Below the pieces are notes generated by a model. That model was not told the DNA's origin, made no database searches, and saw nothing but the letters and a program-made list of their open reading frames with translations. The translations under genes were made by a program, and so were the position numbers. Positions 44,227 through 53,182 of a stretch of 64,000 bases of DNA are shown here, piece by piece. Source of the DNA: Flavobacterium zhairuonense (GTDB taxonomy: Bacteria > Bacteroidota > Bacteroidia > Flavobacteriales > Flavobacteriaceae); contig NZ_SJSY01000076.1 of the NCBI RefSeq assembly GCF_004352915.1, forward strand, positions 248,001-312,000. The letters run 5' to 3'. Numbering within the stretch: position 1 is the first letter of the stretch; each line of letters begins with the position of its first letter.

Positions 44227-46443
44227 TTAAATACCAAGTTCTAATTGATTTTTCACAAGATTAAAATAATTTGCTTTATTATAAACTAGTTCCTGATGGT
44301 TTCCTGTTTCTACTATTACCCCATCTTTAAGGACAATAATTTGATCCGCATTTTTTACAGTTGATAATCGATGAGCAATAATTACTACAGTCTTCCCTTT
44401 AAAAAATTCCTGAAGGTTGTCATGAATGAGCTTTTCATTTTCTGCATCTAAAGCTGAAGTTGCTTCGTCGAAAAATATATAAGATGGATTTTTATAAACT
44501 GCTCTAGCAATTAAAATTCTTTGCTTTTGACCACCACTTAATTCAATACCTGTATTTCCTATTTTAGTATGAAATCCCATTGGTAATGATTCTACAAAAT
44601 TTAAAACACAGGCAATTTTTGAAGCATTTAATAATTTTTCTTCATCAATTACATCTTCGGCTAATGCAATATTTTCAGCTATCGTACCACTAAAAATGTT
44701 TCCATCTTGAAGTACAATCCCACATTTTTTTCGCCATTCATTAGCATACACATCATTAAGATTTTGATCATCAAGTAAAATTTCCCCTGCACTTGCAGGA
44801 TAATATGATAAAAGCAACTTTAATAAGGTAGTTTTTCCGCTTCCGCTAGAACCTACAATGGCAGTTACAGAATTTTTAGGAATTTGAAATGAAATATTAT
44901 TCAGCACAAATGGATTAAAGTTTCCAGGATATTTGAATGCTATTTCGTTTAATTTTATCTGTTCAAATTTTTTATCCTCAATCTGTATTTTCGAATCATT
45001 ATCCTCGTCATTGTTGTTATATATTTCACCAATCCTTTCATTTGCAATATTTGCATCCTGCGTGTCTTTAATGAAGCCAACTAAACTTTGTAAAGGACTA
45101 GTTAATTGCCCTATAACATAAGTTATGCTTAATAATGTACCCAAAGTCATTTTATTATCTATAATTAAAATTGCACATATTGCAATTGCGATAATTTCTT
45201 TAAGCTTTGACAAAAAATCAACGCCTACATTTTGATACATATTCAAAAACAATGATCTTAATTCTAACTTATTCAGTTTTGTTTGAATTTTTAGAATTTT
45301 ATTAATGATGTTATTCTGAGCGTTATTGATTTTAATCTCTGACATATTCATTATAAATTCATAAATGCTGTTATTATTTTCTGATTGCCCCAAAAACATT
45401 GCGTATTCGAGCATGGCTCTTTTTTTAAGAAAGAATAACACCCACACAATTGACATTGATGATAGGACGAAATACATTCCAAAAACCATCGGATTAAAAT
45501 AACAAAGAATAGTCCCAAAAACTAATATATTCAAAACATTTAATACTAATTCTATACCCTTCCAAGTAAGAAAATTTTGAATTTTGCTTTGATCGTTTAG
45601 TCTCTGCAATGTTTCTGTGTTCAATCTTGTATCAAAAAATCTTATAGGCAAACGCATTAACTTTGTAAGCAAATTGCCTTTTAAGCTAACACTAAGTTTA
45701 AAATTTATATTGGTAAGTATTAAATGGCTAATAAAATCAGAAACAAATCGTGAAATAAATAATACTATTTGTGCCAACAATAAATAATAAACAACATCCA
45801 TAGCTCTTGGCGTAATACCAATGTCGATTATTTTTTGAAAAGTGAAAGGAATATAGAAATTCGCCAGCAAGCTTAATAATACAAGCGTAATTGCTCCGAT
45901 ATACTTCATCTTGTTTTTAGCCAAAAAGTTAAATGCTAAAACAATAAACGGAGAATTGAATATTGATTTCTTTTTTTCTTTTTTTAGATCTGCAATTGAA
46001 AAATCATCAAATGGCTCTAAAACAATACCGACACCTTTTTCATTATTTCCTAACCATTCTTTCAAAAATATATCGCTATTCAATGTAATTCTCCCATATC
46101 CAGGATCAGACACGTAATAAAAAGTATCATCTTTTTTATTTACTATTTCTTCTAAAACAACAAAATGGTCTTGTTTCCAAAAAAGAATCGCCGGCAACGG
46201 AATCTCTTCTAATTGAGCCTGTGTTAACTTTAACGGAGTTGAAGACAAGCCAACTTTTGCCGAAATCTGAACAATATCTTCAATTGAAACCCCAACTCTT
46301 GTAAATTCAAATATTTCTTTTATTTGAGACAATGTCACTTGTTTGCCATAGTAACTTAATACCATGCACAAACAAGCGGCACCACAATCGGTACTTTCCA
46401 ATTGATGATAAAATCTAACCTTAGGCTTCTTGTAGAACTTCAT
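44227..46443 (-). CDS. Peptidase-containing ABC transporter (C39, PCAT type)
   Basis: 738 residues. An N-terminal C39 peptidase domain (Cys in HQLESTDCGAACLCMVLSYY, His in DHFVVLEEI, Asp in YVSDPGYGRI) cuts double-glycine leaders; then a six-helix membrane domain and an ABC ATPase with Walker A AIVGSSGSGKTTLLKLLLSY, signature IELSGGQKQRILIARAV and Walker B SYIFFDEATSALD. It cleaves and exports the peptides encoded upstream. Its start overlaps the radical SAM gene by 23 nt. No HlyD-like partner is adjacent. Confidence 0.95.
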   Translation of the reverse strand: MKFYKKPKVRFYHQLESTDCGAACLCMVLSYYGKQVTLSQIKEIFEFTRVGVSIEDIVQISAKVGLSSTPLKLTQAQLEEIPLPAILFWKQDHFVVLEEIVNKKDDTFYYVSDPGYGRITLNSDIFLKEWLGNNEKGVGIVLEPFDDFSIADLKKEKKKSIFNSPFIVLAFNFLAKNKMKYIGAITLVLLSLLANFYIPFTFQKIIDIGITPRAMDVVYYLLLAQIVLFISRFVSDFISHLILTNINFKLSVSLKGNLLTKLMRLPIRFFDTRLNTETLQRLNDQSKIQNFLTWKGIELVLNVLNILVFGTILCYFNPMVFGMYFVLSSMSIVWVLFFLKKRAMLEYAMFLGQSENNNSIYEFIMNMSEIKINNAQNNIINKILKIQTKLNKLELRSLFLNMYQNVGVDFLSKLKEIIAIAICAILIIDNKMTLGTLLSITYVIGQLTSPLQSLVGFIKDTQDANIANERIGEIYNNNDEDNDSKIQIEDKKFEQIKLNEIAFKYPGNFNPFVLNNISFQIPKNSVTAIVGSSGSGKTTLLKLLLSYYPASAGEILLDDQNLNDVYANEWRKKCGIVLQDGNIFSGTIAENIALAEDVIDEEKLLNASKIACVLNFVESLPMGFHTKIGNTGIELSGGQKQRILIARAVYKNPSYIFFDEATSALDAENEKLIHDNLQEFFKGKTVVIIAHRLSTVKNADQIIVLKDGVIVETGNHQELVYNKANYFNLVKNQLELGI

Positions 46444-47743
46444 TTAATATATCTTGTATTTTTGTCTTTACGATTATATCTTTCTCACTTTCAAGTCCGT
46501 GGTAAACGCAATAATCGGTTCCAGATTCAATATGTTCCATAGCATGCTGAGTACACCCACCATTACACAAAGGCATTATTTTACAACTCAGGCAAGGTTT
46601 ATTATTAAACTTTGCATTCATTCTCTTTTCTAGATAATCGTTTTCCCAGATCAAATCACCATTATCAGAAATAAATCCGGCACGATTTTTTGTTTCAAAA
46701 TCTCGAGCTGTACATTTAAAAATGTCACCATTATAATTTATCACAACACTATTCCTCTTATCAGCATAACATGAGTCGTTAACATTATCTGGCGAATAAG
46801 TTCCATTGGCCACAAAACCTTCATCTCTTATCTCGGAAATATTTTTTTCAAGAACCAAATGAAGATCATCTACTTTATTGTTTTCCCAAACTCTGTGAAA
46901 ATCAAATCTTAAATACTTATCTTTTATTTCTTGACTGATGTCGCTAAAATCTTGTGGTATTTTATTTGTATTTGGTAAATTCTCGTCGGTGTAATTGATT
47001 CGAAGGACAACATAAAAATTATTGTTTACTAATAATTTCACATTGTTTATAATCTCAAAATATGATCCTTTTGTTTTACTTACATAACGCACCTTATCAT
47101 GCTCTTCTCGGTAACCGTCTAAGGTAATCTGTAAGGCACATTCAATGTTATTGTTTTTAAAATAATCAACAAAGTTTTGATTAATTAAATAACCATTAGT
47201 AGTAAATCCAATATTGAAAGTCTTTTTATTCTCTTTGCAACGAGCGGTAAAATGGTCAATTACAGGAATAACATTTCTTTCAAAATAAAGTAATGGTTCC
47301 CCTCCAAAAAATGATAATGTAAAACTTTCCAATTTTTCTCTTGAAGCCGTAGTATCAATAAATTTCTTTATTTTCTCTATCTCCTTATCTTCTAATCTTG
47401 ATTTTCTAATGTGTGTTTCATAACAATAATAGCATTTAAAATTGCAGTTCATTGTAGGATTGATAGTAAGAATATAATTTTTTTGATTTTCATCAACCGC
47501 TTTTGAAATTTTCTTTATTTCATCAATTTCATTCAATTCATTTTTTACAATAAACTTGTTGTCAGTTAAATATTCGAAAAAAGATGGATGAACTTCTTCT
47601 AAGCCGTCAATTCCTTCTGAAATTCCAGCTTGAAGAAGATCTTTTAATTCGGGATCTAAAAAAATTACCTTATTTTGAAAAGAATTATATAGTGCGTATT
47701 TTCCTTCATGCGGAACAATAGAATTAAATTGGCTGTACTTCAT
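46421..47743 (-). CDS. Radical SAM/SPASM peptide maturase
   Basis: 440 residues. The 4Fe-4S/SAM motif is TINPTMNCNFKCYYCYET (CxxxCxxC, ~residue 100), SFFGGEPLLYFE follows, and the C-terminal SPASM domain has FKCTARD, KPCLSCKIMPLCNGGC and DYCVYHG for auxiliary clusters. Enzymes of this type make thioether, C-C or similar links in ribosomal peptides. An anaerobic sulfatase-maturase role is less likely because it sits between two small Cys-containing precursors and their exporter. The N-terminal ~90 residues (YSQFNSIVPHEGKYALYNS) resemble a precursor-binding start. Confidence 0.92.
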   Translation of the reverse strand: MKYSQFNSIVPHEGKYALYNSFQNKVIFLDPELKDLLQAGISEGIDGLEEVHPSFFEYLTDNKFIVKNELNEIDEIKKISKAVDENQKNYILTINPTMNCNFKCYYCYETHIRKSRLEDKEIEKIKKFIDTTASREKLESFTLSFFGGEPLLYFERNVIPVIDHFTARCKENKKTFNIGFTTNGYLINQNFVDYFKNNNIECALQITLDGYREEHDKVRYVSKTKGSYFEIINNVKLLVNNNFYVVLRINYTDENLPNTNKIPQDFSDISQEIKDKYLRFDFHRVWENNKVDDLHLVLEKNISEIRDEGFVANGTYSPDNVNDSCYADKRNSVVINYNGDIFKCTARDFETKNRAGFISDNGDLIWENDYLEKRMNAKFNNKPCLSCKIMPLCNGGCTQHAMEHIESGTDYCVYHGLESEKDIIVKTKIQDILNEVLQEA

Positions 47744-47829
47744 ATTTATGGTTTGTTATATTTCAATTATCTTTTTTGGGTCATCTAGCTTTATTTTTAC
47801 TTATATAAGCTTTCATTTACTATAATATA

Positions 47830-47865
47830 CCTAGGTATCATTTACAAAGTAAATTAATACCTAGG
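47830..47865 (-). promoter_or_regulatory. Two-tier hairpin between the precursor genes and the maturase gene
   Basis: Outer 9-bp stem CCTAGGTAT/ATACCTAGG and inner 6-bp stem ATTTAC/GTAAAT with an AAA loop. No T-run follows on the minus strand, so it is not a classic terminator. It could stabilise the precursor mRNA or limit read-through so that precursor exceeds enzyme. Confidence 0.6.
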
Positions 47866-47880
47866 CTTTTAAAATTATGC

Positions 47881-48054
47881 TTATTCACTACATCCTGCTA
47901 CGCAGTTACCTCCGTGACAGTTGTTTGCTGGTCCAACAATACTTCCACCTTTGAAAGCAGTTGTTAATGCAACAGAAAACCCACCTTTTAATTCCCCTTT
48001 TGCTTGAAGAACCTCAAACTTAGTCACCTCAAACTTTTTTACTTGTTTTTTCAT
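47881..48054 (-). CDS. RiPP precursor peptide 1 (radical SAM locus)
   Basis: 57 residues. Leader MKKQVKKFEVTKFEVLQAKG, ELKGG, then FSVALTTAFKGGSIVG and the Cys-rich end PANNCHGGNCVAGCSE (Cys 46, 51, 55). C39 cleavage after GG (24-25) would give a 32-residue peptide. It is very similar to precursor 2, mainly in leader and Cys core. Confidence 0.88.
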   Translation of the reverse strand: MKKQVKKFEVTKFEVLQAKGELKGGFSVALTTAFKGGSIVGPANNCHGGNCVAGCSE

Positions 48055-48079
48055 TTTTAAACAAATTTATGATCATTAA

Positions 48080-48259
48080 TTATTCAGCACCACAACCTCT
48101 TGCACAGTTACCACCATAGCAATTGTTTGCTGGAGCAATTGTTCCACCTGTAACAGCAGTAGTAGTCAACGCAGCAGAAAATCCACCTTTTAATACTTCA
48201 CCTTTTGTTTGAAGAACTTCAAATTTAGCTGCGTCAAACTTTTTTACTTGTTTTTTCAT
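48080..48259 (-). CDS. RiPP precursor peptide 2 (radical SAM locus)
   Basis: 59 residues. Leader MKKQVKKFDAAKFEVLQTKG, EVLKGG, then FSAALTTTAVTGGTIA and PANNCYGGNCARGCGAE (Cys 47, 52, 56). GG at 25-26 is the likely cleavage site, leaving a 33-residue product. It differs from precursor 1 by one codon in the leader and at H/Y after the first Cys. Confidence 0.88.
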   Translation of the reverse strand: MKKQVKKFDAAKFEVLQTKGEVLKGGFSAALTTTAVTGGTIAPANNCYGGNCARGCGAE

Positions 48260-48354
48260 TTCAAAAAAATTAATGTTAATTGATTAGTTCTGTCTATTTT
48301 TTCTCCGAACAGTCGGATAACCTGCAAGTAGCATTTATCTAAAAACTAATAACT

Positions 48355-48374
48355 TGTGTATTTGCAACTACACA
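48355..48374. promoter_or_regulatory. Inverted repeat upstream of the radical SAM locus precursors
   Basis: TGTGTA-N8-TACACA, about 96 nt upstream of the precursor 2 start. On the minus strand TTG followed 16 nt later by TAGTTTTT overlaps it, a weak promoter match. It could be an operator. Confidence 0.35.
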
Positions 48375-48465
48375 CAGGAATTAGTAATTAGAAAATATTT
48401 TTAGTAATTAATTATTAAATGGGAGTACTATAAAACTCTTTTAGAAGTTATTTACACTTTTATAG

Positions 48466-50859
48466 TTAGTTTGCTCTTCCTTTTTCATCCTCATTACTTA
48501 CTTGTCTTTTGGGCACATTAATTTTCGAGTTCCCAAATTTGTATGATACGGTAAGGCGAACATATCTTGAATCATAATAACCTTTATTAACTGACTCTAT
48601 ATTATTGCGGTAACTTGAATTATTATAATCATAGGCTTTGAACAAATTGTTGCCTGCAAGTGTTGCCTGCAAAGTTTTATTAAGAAAAAGCATTCTTAAA
48701 AACACATTTAATTGCGTAAAAGCATAATTATAAACCAAATCTGAGGATTGATGAGGAAAATTATATTGAAGATCAAATCCAGACAATATGGTTTTAGTTT
48801 TATTTATAGTGAAAGTATTTAAAGTCCCAATAGTTGCTCCAAATCCTTCACTACTTTTGGGAGTTATTGGATAAATTTTTGAATCAGAATGCAAATAATA
48901 ACCATAAAAGGTATTTTGGCTTTCCAGCCATTTCAATTTTTTATAAACATAAACTTGTTGCAAACCAAAACTGTAATCATTAAAATAGTTCAATCTAGTT
49001 GTTTTTTGGGTATAATCACTATCACTAACTAAAACTACCTGACCAGAATTATCAATATCTTTCGAGTATACTAAAGATGTATTCAGATAATCTTTATACG
49101 AATAATTAAGTTCTAAATTGTGTGTATATGTTGGTTGCAAAAATGGATTTCCTTGTGTGTAGGCATATGGGTTTGAATACCATCTGAAAGGATTTAATTC
49201 CTTAAAATTTGGCCTGTATATCCTTTTACCATAATTTAAAGAATAAACATGATTTTCATTAGGTGTATAAGTTAAGTAAGATGTTGGAAAGAACTTTGTA
49301 TAGTTATTTTTATTTATTTGATTAAGTGTAATTGAATTTCCTTCGGTCTGTGTATTTTCAATTCTCAAACCCAACTGCAACTCCCATTTTGCATTAATTT
49401 TTTTATTTCCAGCGAAATATAAAGCCTGTGTGTCCTCTTTATAGTCAAATAAATTGCTTTGTGAAGGATCGAAAACAGGGATTTCATTGGTAGTATCATA
49501 ATAACTTACATCGTTACTTGTTTTTGAGAATGATAATTTCGTTCCGTAGCTTAAGTTAATCCATTTAAAAGGATGTTGCACGTCAATCTGAGCAGAATAA
49601 TTGTTGATTTTTTGCCCTGCAATATTGTTTGCAGACATATATTCATTTGGAATTTCTTCTTGATTAGAGTTTGATGTATTTGAATAAAAATTTCTATTAT
49701 TATCCGATTTGTAGTTTAAATAATCAACATCAACCGTAATATTTCTCCCCAAAGTATCTAGAACTATATTAGAATGCCAGTTTAGTGTATTTATATCTTT
49801 GCTTCTAGCACTTTTGCCAAAAGTTTTTATTATGCCATTATTAGACCCTAAATTATCAGTCAGATAAGTATTATCCCCGTCATTAATATTAGGTTTACTG
49901 TAGCTTCCCATATATTGGATTCCGCTTGTGAATCTTTTTGAAAATTGATAATCTAACCCAATACGATTACTTAGTAAATTTGTAAAGTTTTTGCTTTTTA
50001 CATTGCTGTTCCACAGCTGGTCGGGGTAATATATATCGGTGCTTTCCATACCCTGATAAGCACCATTAGAGTAATTGCTATTTAAAACCAATGAAATTTT
50101 ATTCTTCTGATAACTAAAATTTCCACCTAAACTTCCTGTAGCATATGTAGTTTGTTTGTAAACACCATTTAATGATGCACTCCATGAATTATTTATTGCC
50201 TTTTTTAAATTTATATTTATAATTCCACTATTCCCTTCTGCGTCATATTTTGCTGGAGGCGTTGTAATCACTTCAATATTTTTAATGGTACTGGAAGGTA
50301 TCGTTTTTAAAAAACTTATTAAATCTTCCCCGGAAACCTGTATTAATCTACTATTTATCATCAATTTGAGATTACTTTTCCCAATCATTGTAATAACATC
50401 ATTCTGCAGTCGTATTCCTGGCGTCAATTTTAATGCATCAACAGCATCTCCTCCAGTTGCATTAATTGAATTTTCGACATTAAAGACCAAGCGATCTACT
50501 TTTCTTTCAATAAGCTTTTTATTACCAGTAACTATAACTTCCTTTAGACTTTCTTCGTTTTCTGATATTACAATTTCACCAAAATCCAAATCATTAGATA
50601 ATCTTATATCTTTCTTCCAAATAATTTTATTTAAATACTTTATTTCTAAAAGATAATCCCCCTCTTTAGTTAAAAAGAAAAATTGGCCATTACTATTTGT
50701 CAGCTCGCTTTTCTCTATTTTCGACTTAATATCTGTAAGCTGAACTTCCAGCACTTCATAAGGAATTTTTTCTGAAGTAGCCACTTTTCCTTTTACCGTA
50801 AATTGTGCAAACAATGAAGAACTGTACAGCATAATCGAGGCAATTAAAATTCTTGTCAT
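48466..50859 (-). CDS. Outer-membrane beta-barrel receptor (TonB-dependent-receptor-like, OMP_b-brl_3 type)
   Basis: 797 residues, signal peptide (ILIASIMLYSSSLFAQF). An N-terminal carboxypeptidase-regulatory-like beta domain (~20-95), a plug (KEVIVTGNKKLIERKVDRLV; GGDAVDALKLTPGIRLQNDV; TTPPAKYDAEGNSGIININL) and a barrel ending YDSRYVRLTVSYKFGNSK. The plug is as in Bacteroidetes barrel proteins, but a clear TonB box is not seen. It diverges from the AraC/TPR regulator, shares an intergenic region with a motif also found before the LanB-type precursor, and may import or sense a peptide or metal complex. Confidence 0.85.
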   Translation of the reverse strand: MTRILIASIMLYSSSLFAQFTVKGKVATSEKIPYEVLEVQLTDIKSKIEKSELTNSNGQFFFLTKEGDYLLEIKYLNKIIWKKDIRLSNDLDFGEIVISENEESLKEVIVTGNKKLIERKVDRLVFNVENSINATGGDAVDALKLTPGIRLQNDVITMIGKSNLKLMINSRLIQVSGEDLISFLKTIPSSTIKNIEVITTPPAKYDAEGNSGIININLKKAINNSWSASLNGVYKQTTYATGSLGGNFSYQKNKISLVLNSNYSNGAYQGMESTDIYYPDQLWNSNVKSKNFTNLLSNRIGLDYQFSKRFTSGIQYMGSYSKPNINDGDNTYLTDNLGSNNGIIKTFGKSARSKDINTLNWHSNIVLDTLGRNITVDVDYLNYKSDNNRNFYSNTSNSNQEEIPNEYMSANNIAGQKINNYSAQIDVQHPFKWINLSYGTKLSFSKTSNDVSYYDTTNEIPVFDPSQSNLFDYKEDTQALYFAGNKKINAKWELQLGLRIENTQTEGNSITLNQINKNNYTKFFPTSYLTYTPNENHVYSLNYGKRIYRPNFKELNPFRWYSNPYAYTQGNPFLQPTYTHNLELNYSYKDYLNTSLVYSKDIDNSGQVVLVSDSDYTQKTTRLNYFNDYSFGLQQVYVYKKLKWLESQNTFYGYYLHSDSKIYPITPKSSEGFGATIGTLNTFTINKTKTILSGFDLQYNFPHQSSDLVYNYAFTQLNVFLRMLFLNKTLQATLAGNNLFKAYDYNNSSYRNNIESVNKGYYDSRYVRLTVSYKFGNSKINVPKRQVSNEDEKGRAN

Positions 50860-50962
50860 TATATTCTTTTTAATTCTATTAAATTTTCAGAGTTCAAAAC
50901 TAGATTAGTGAATCAATTCAAACAAATCATGATTATCGAGATTCAGGAATTCAGACCTTTTT

Positions 50963-50978
50963 TTCACGAATCCCGATA
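50963..50978. promoter_or_regulatory. Motif TTCACGAATCCCGATA in the receptor/regulator divergent region
   Basis: Matches 14 of 16 bases of the sequence at 52860-52875, upstream of the lanthipeptide-like precursor. Both could be bound by the AraC-type protein encoded between them. Confidence 0.5.
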
Positions 50979-51092
50979 CCAACAACCACACAAAGAACAT
51001 GATATCAACAACTTAAAACTTAACATGAAAAATCTTCATTTTAAACAAAAAGTTGCTGTATTTACTTTACTTTTGCGAAAATTGACTCTCAA

Positions 51093-52817
51093 ATGAACGG
51101 CATAAAACAGACAAAAACTCTTTTTTTTATTCTTATATCGCTTACATTATTTTCACAATCGCGAACAAAAAATCTTTCAAGTCTTTCCTATGATAAATTA
51201 CATGACTTATATTTTGCAAACCCGAAGAATGAGACGCTTCAGTTAGAATGTGCAAAAGCTTATTTGGCAAAAGCAAATAATGAAAACATATCTATTAGAA
51301 AAGCAAAAGCAAATTATCAGTTTGCTCTTTTATATTATGAAAAAGACTCTAAAAAGGCAATTCAATATTTAGACAGTGTTATAAAATATTCTCTAGATAC
51401 TAATGATAAGTATTTCCCAGCATCTGCATATTGCGAAAAAGCTGAATTGCTTAAAAAACAATTTAAATTTAAAGAAGCAATGGCTAATTATAACTTAGCC
51501 GAAAAAGTCACTATTAAAACGAATACAGATTTCTATTATAATGTCTTGAGCTTTATCGCTACAACAAAATCAGAAGATTTAGGAGAATATGATGAAGCTT
51601 TAACTTTATACAAAAGCTGTTTTAATTTCTACAAAACAAAAAATGTAAGGTTACCGCAATATGCAAGTTACTACCAAGATATTATCTTTGGTATGGCAGA
51701 TTGCTACAAATCATTAAAAAATACAGATTCAACGACTTATTACAACAAGTTGGGTTATAATGAATCGAGAATTACCCAAAACAAAAAATTTCAGTATCTA
51801 TTTGTTCTTAACGAAGGCGCGAATCAATTATTTAAAAGAAACTACAAAGCAGCAATAGATAGTATAGAAAAAGCGCTGCCAATAATGATTACTAATAATG
51901 ATCAGGGAAATGTATTGGCATCTTACTATTATTTGGGAAAAACATACGATGGATTAGGAAACAAGGAAATGGCTGTAAAGAATTTCATTAGGGTGGATTC
52001 TGTTTATAAAAAAGCAAAAGAAATAAGTACAGAGTTTATTGAAGGTTATCCGTATTTAATTAGTTATTACAAAACCAAAGGAGACAAAGAAAATCAGTTA
52101 AAATATATAACAAAATATATGGAAATTGATAGCGTACTTGAGAGAAACTATAAAGAATTCAACACCATCATTCAGAAAGAATATGACAATCCACACTTGT
52201 TTTTGGAAAAAGAAAAGCTGATAAAATCCTTAAAAAATGATAACCAAAAGTCATATTGGGGCATTACAATCCTCTTATTAAGCAGCGTCTCCATCGGTTT
52301 TTTTGGCGTTTATCAGCACAGACAAAAAAATAAATACAAAACCAGATTTGAAAAACTCATAAACCAAAAACAAACTTCAAATGAAAGTCTGCATAACAGT
52401 GTAAATAATGAAGTTGAAATTCAAAATATTAGCAAAACAGAAATTGGTATTAATGAAGAACTGATAAAACAAATCTTAGAAAAGCTTGATCGTTTTGAAT
52501 ATAAAAATGAATATCTTCAACCCAATATAACCATACAGACACTTTCAGTCTCATTTAAAACAAATAGTAAGTATATTTCAAAAATCATTAATACATACAA
52601 AAATAAAACGTTTACTCAGTACATTAATGATCTACGAATTGAGTATGCTGTTGATTTATTGAAAAAGAATCCCAAGCTTCGAAAATATACCATTAATGCT
52701 CTTGCAATTGATTTTGGCTATAACAATGCTGAATCATTTTCTACAGCATTTTTCAAAAAAACAGGCATTAAACCATCATATTTCATCAAAGAATTAGAAA
52801 AAATAGAGATTATTTAG
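51093..52817 (+). CDS. AraC-type regulator with TPR sensor and a membrane helix
   Basis: 574 residues. N-terminal signal or anchor (TLFFILISLTLFSQS), TPR-like helices from ~40 to 380, one membrane helix (SYWGITILLLSSVSIGFFGV) and a C-terminal AraC helix-turn-helix domain (SVSFKTNSKYISKIINTYKN; RKYTINALAIDFGYNNAESF). This one-protein sensor architecture occurs in Flavobacteria. TACTTTTG at 51068 is a possible -7 element. It sits just before the precursor and LanB genes and is likely to control them. Confidence 0.88.
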   Translation: MNGIKQTKTLFFILISLTLFSQSRTKNLSSLSYDKLHDLYFANPKNETLQLECAKAYLAKANNENISIRKAKANYQFALLYYEKDSKKAIQYLDSVIKYSLDTNDKYFPASAYCEKAELLKKQFKFKEAMANYNLAEKVTIKTNTDFYYNVLSFIATTKSEDLGEYDEALTLYKSCFNFYKTKNVRLPQYASYYQDIIFGMADCYKSLKNTDSTTYYNKLGYNESRITQNKKFQYLFVLNEGANQLFKRNYKAAIDSIEKALPIMITNNDQGNVLASYYYLGKTYDGLGNKEMAVKNFIRVDSVYKKAKEISTEFIEGYPYLISYYKTKGDKENQLKYITKYMEIDSVLERNYKEFNTIIQKEYDNPHLFLEKEKLIKSLKNDNQKSYWGITILLLSSVSIGFFGVYQHRQKNKYKTRFEKLINQKQTSNESLHNSVNNEVEIQNISKTEIGINEELIKQILEKLDRFEYKNEYLQPNITIQTLSVSFKTNSKYISKIINTYKNKTFTQYINDLRIEYAVDLLKKNPKLRKYTINALAIDFGYNNAESFSTAFFKKTGIKPSYFIKELEKIEII

Positions 52818-52854
52818 TTTGAACAAAATCAGCTTTTTAAACTACTCTAAAGAA

Positions 52855-52875
52855 CGGAATTCACGAATTCCGACA
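52855..52875. promoter_or_regulatory. Palindrome and shared motif upstream of the LanB-locus precursor
   Basis: CGGAATTC-AC-GAATTCCG is a perfect 8-bp inverted repeat (52855-52872); its right part TTCACGAATTCCGACA (52860-52875) recurs at 50963. It lies 15 nt upstream of the -33 element, a good place for an activator. Confidence 0.6.
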
Positions 52876-52889
52876 TGTAAAACAAGATG

Positions 52890-52924
52890 TTTTGACTGAA
52901 TATCTGGAGGAGAGTATAAATTTG
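52890..52924 (+). promoter_or_regulatory. Promoter of the LanB-locus precursor gene
   Basis: TTTTG (52890-52894), a 22-nt spacer from TTG, and TAAATTTG (52917-52924) match the Bacteroidetes consensus. The ATG is at 52956. Confidence 0.7.
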
Positions 52925-52955
52925 CGTCCCACAAATAAGTAAAACTCAAAGAACC

Positions 52956-53111
52956 ATGAAAAACAAAGAAGAAAAATCTAAAAAAAAATTTAACCTTGAA
53001 AAATTTGAAGTAGCAAAATTAAAAAACATGCGCGTGATAATTGGAGGCAATTCTGATGACCCAATCGATACCAATCATAAAGGTGGTGGAGGTTCTACCG
53101 GACAATGCTAA
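52956..53111 (+). CDS. Lanthipeptide-like precursor peptide
   Basis: 51 residues: MKNKEEKSKKKFNLEKFEVA, KLKNMRVIIGG, then NSDDPIDTNHKGGGGSTGQC. Double Gly at 30-31 gives a 20-residue core with Ser/Thr at 33, 39, 47 and 48 and a single C-terminal Cys. Only one thioether ring is possible. The leader shares KKFxxxKFEV with the radical SAM locus precursors. Preceded by a good promoter and followed by a subtilase gene 71 nt later. Confidence 0.8.
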   Translation: MKNKEEKSKKKFNLEKFEVAKLKNMRVIIGGNSDDPIDTNHKGGGGSTGQC

Positions 53112-53182
53112 TTTTCCATCAAAATAGACACCTCCATTCAAAGATTTATCTTGGATGGAGGTAATTAAACAATACGGTAATA

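Noticed and set aside
46421..47743. Radical SAM protein as sulfatase maturase for the arylsulfatases
   Set aside because: It is coupled to a C39 exporter and two precursors; sulfatase genes are more than 13 kb away.
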